Shown in pieces: positions 13,019-13,456 of a DNA stretch of 13,456 nucleotides; the first letter of the stretch is position 1, and the number at the start of each line of letters is the position of its first letter. The DNA comes from Acidobacteriota bacterium (lineage in GTDB: Bacteria > Acidobacteriota > Aminicenantia > Aminicenantales > Aminicenantaceae): the NCBI GenBank assembly GCA_030609975.1, contig JAUWSR010000066.1:1-13456 (forward strand), in the 5' to 3' direction. A program made the position numbers and the translations under genes. The notes beneath the pieces are model-generated. The model searched no databases and was not told the origin of the DNA. It saw only the letters and a list, made by a program, of their open reading frames with translations.

Positions 13019-13456
13019 AAGCGGGAACTGAAGAAGATTCCCACGCCTTTAGCTCCCCGTCCAAAATGGAACGAGATACCGATCCTATCCAAGCTTAAGA
13101 TCCATAACCGGGTTCTTTTTTTGCCCCCGATACCCACGCCGACCTCCCAAATACTTCCCAGGTTGATGGGATTCTCATCCGAGTGGAATAGATATTCGAT
13201 CCCTTCGATCAACCAGTAATTGATAATATGAGCCTTCAAAAACAGCGGATGATCCTGGAAGGACAGTTTTCCTAGAGGGATGTGTCCTTCGAGTCCATTC
13301 ATCAAAGTGATGATATCTTCAGTACGATCCTTATTGGAAGTGTAGCCGGAAAAGACCAGCCCGTTAAGAAGGTAGAGGTCAATATGGCCCGGCGTGAATT
13401 TAAAACGGCTTTTGATATCAGCGCCATAGATCCAAGCCGTTTCACTTTCCTCTTCC
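13009..13456 (-). CDS. Probable outer-membrane beta-barrel protein (C-terminal part)
   Basis: A reading frame on the minus strand is open from the right edge to TAG at 13009-13011, giving 148 visible residues; the start lies outside the window. An internal TTG/ATG near 13305 is not a credible start because the frame and the same sequence style continue upstream of it. The residues alternate polar and hydrophobic/aromatic in short strands (for example G-H-I-D-L-Y-L-L-N-G-L-V-F-S-G; W-E-V-G-V-G-I-G; I-G-I-S-F-H-F-G-R-G) and end G-V-G-I-F-F-S-S-R-F-Y-K, close to the aromatic C-terminal strand recognised by the BAM complex. No family is recognised. It converges on the dehydratase gene with a 10-base overlap of ends, so there is no intergenic terminator. 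The beta-barrel reading is an inference from strand pattern alone. Confidence 0.6.
   Translation of the reverse strand, partial: EEESETAWIYGADIKSRFKFTPGHIDLYLLNGLVFSGYTSNKDRTEDIITLMNGLEGHIPLGKLSFQDHPLFLKAHIINYWLIEGIEYLFHSDENPINLGSIWEVGVGIGGKKRTRLWILSLDRIGISFHFGRGAKGVGIFFSSRFYK

Noticed and set aside
13009..13305. A complete 98-residue gene starting at 13305
   Set aside because: The frame stays open upstream to the window edge with the same beta-strand pattern, so this is the end of a longer protein.
1..13456. CRISPR arrays, tRNA/rRNA genes, insertion sequences or phage genes
   Set aside because: No spaced direct repeats, tRNA-like cloverleaf, transposase motif or phage-type protein was seen; the only repeat array is intragenic and has no spacers.

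Overview
The window is densely coding, with no gap longer than about 112 bases. It suggests a diderm (Gram-negative-type) bacterium with at least partly anaerobic metabolism. The evidence is a lipoprotein with a clear lipobox, Spy/CpxP-like periplasmic proteins, a probable outer-membrane beta-barrel, and an oxygen-sensitive type of iron-sulfur acyl-CoA dehydratase/activase. Base composition looks close to balanced. A sulfatase tail of the kind common in PVC and FCB bacteria is a weak taxonomic hint; the phylum cannot be fixed from this sequence. TGA, TAA and TAG are all used as ordinary stops.

Left region (1-248, +): the C-terminal end of an S1-type sulfatase runs in from the left edge.

Left-centre region (235-5705, -): six genes read leftward and probably form one transcription unit. 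In order of transcription they are an ABC-F ATPase, an FAD/NAD(P)-dependent oxidoreductase of the type found fused to SelD, an ECF sigma factor, a membrane anti-sigma factor with a zinc-finger-like Hx3Cx2C motif, a membrane-anchored Spy/CpxP-like protein, and a secreted Spy/CpxP-like protein with a Gly/Arg/Trp tandem-repeat tail. ATGA overlaps couple oxidoreductase to sigma factor and anti-sigma factor to the first Spy-like protein. This looks like an envelope or redox/metal stress circuit with its own sigma factor, its membrane-bound inhibitor and two periplasmic sensor or chaperone-like proteins.

Centre (5706-7575, +): a divergent intergenic region, then a large lipoprotein with a calcineurin-type metallophosphoesterase domain and an N-terminal half that I do not recognise.

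Right region (7684-13018, +): a KAS III (FabH-like) condensing enzyme is followed closely by a giant 2-hydroxyacyl-CoA-dehydratase-type system. The latter has two tandem BcrAD/BadFG activase domains, a Cys-rich linker and dehydratase-like domains. It is cut into 920-aa and 498-aa pieces by a single in-frame TAA, with the second piece continuing in exactly the same frame. The natural product was probably one protein of about 1,426 residues, so the TAA is either a disabling mutation, a sequence error or a read-through site. The pairing suggests thioester chemistry, in which the condensing enzyme makes or transfers an acyl chain and the ATP-driven iron-sulfur enzyme dehydrates or reduces an acyl thioester; this is inference.

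Right edge (13009-13456, -): the C-terminal part of a probable outer-membrane beta-barrel converges on, and overlaps, the end of the dehydratase gene.
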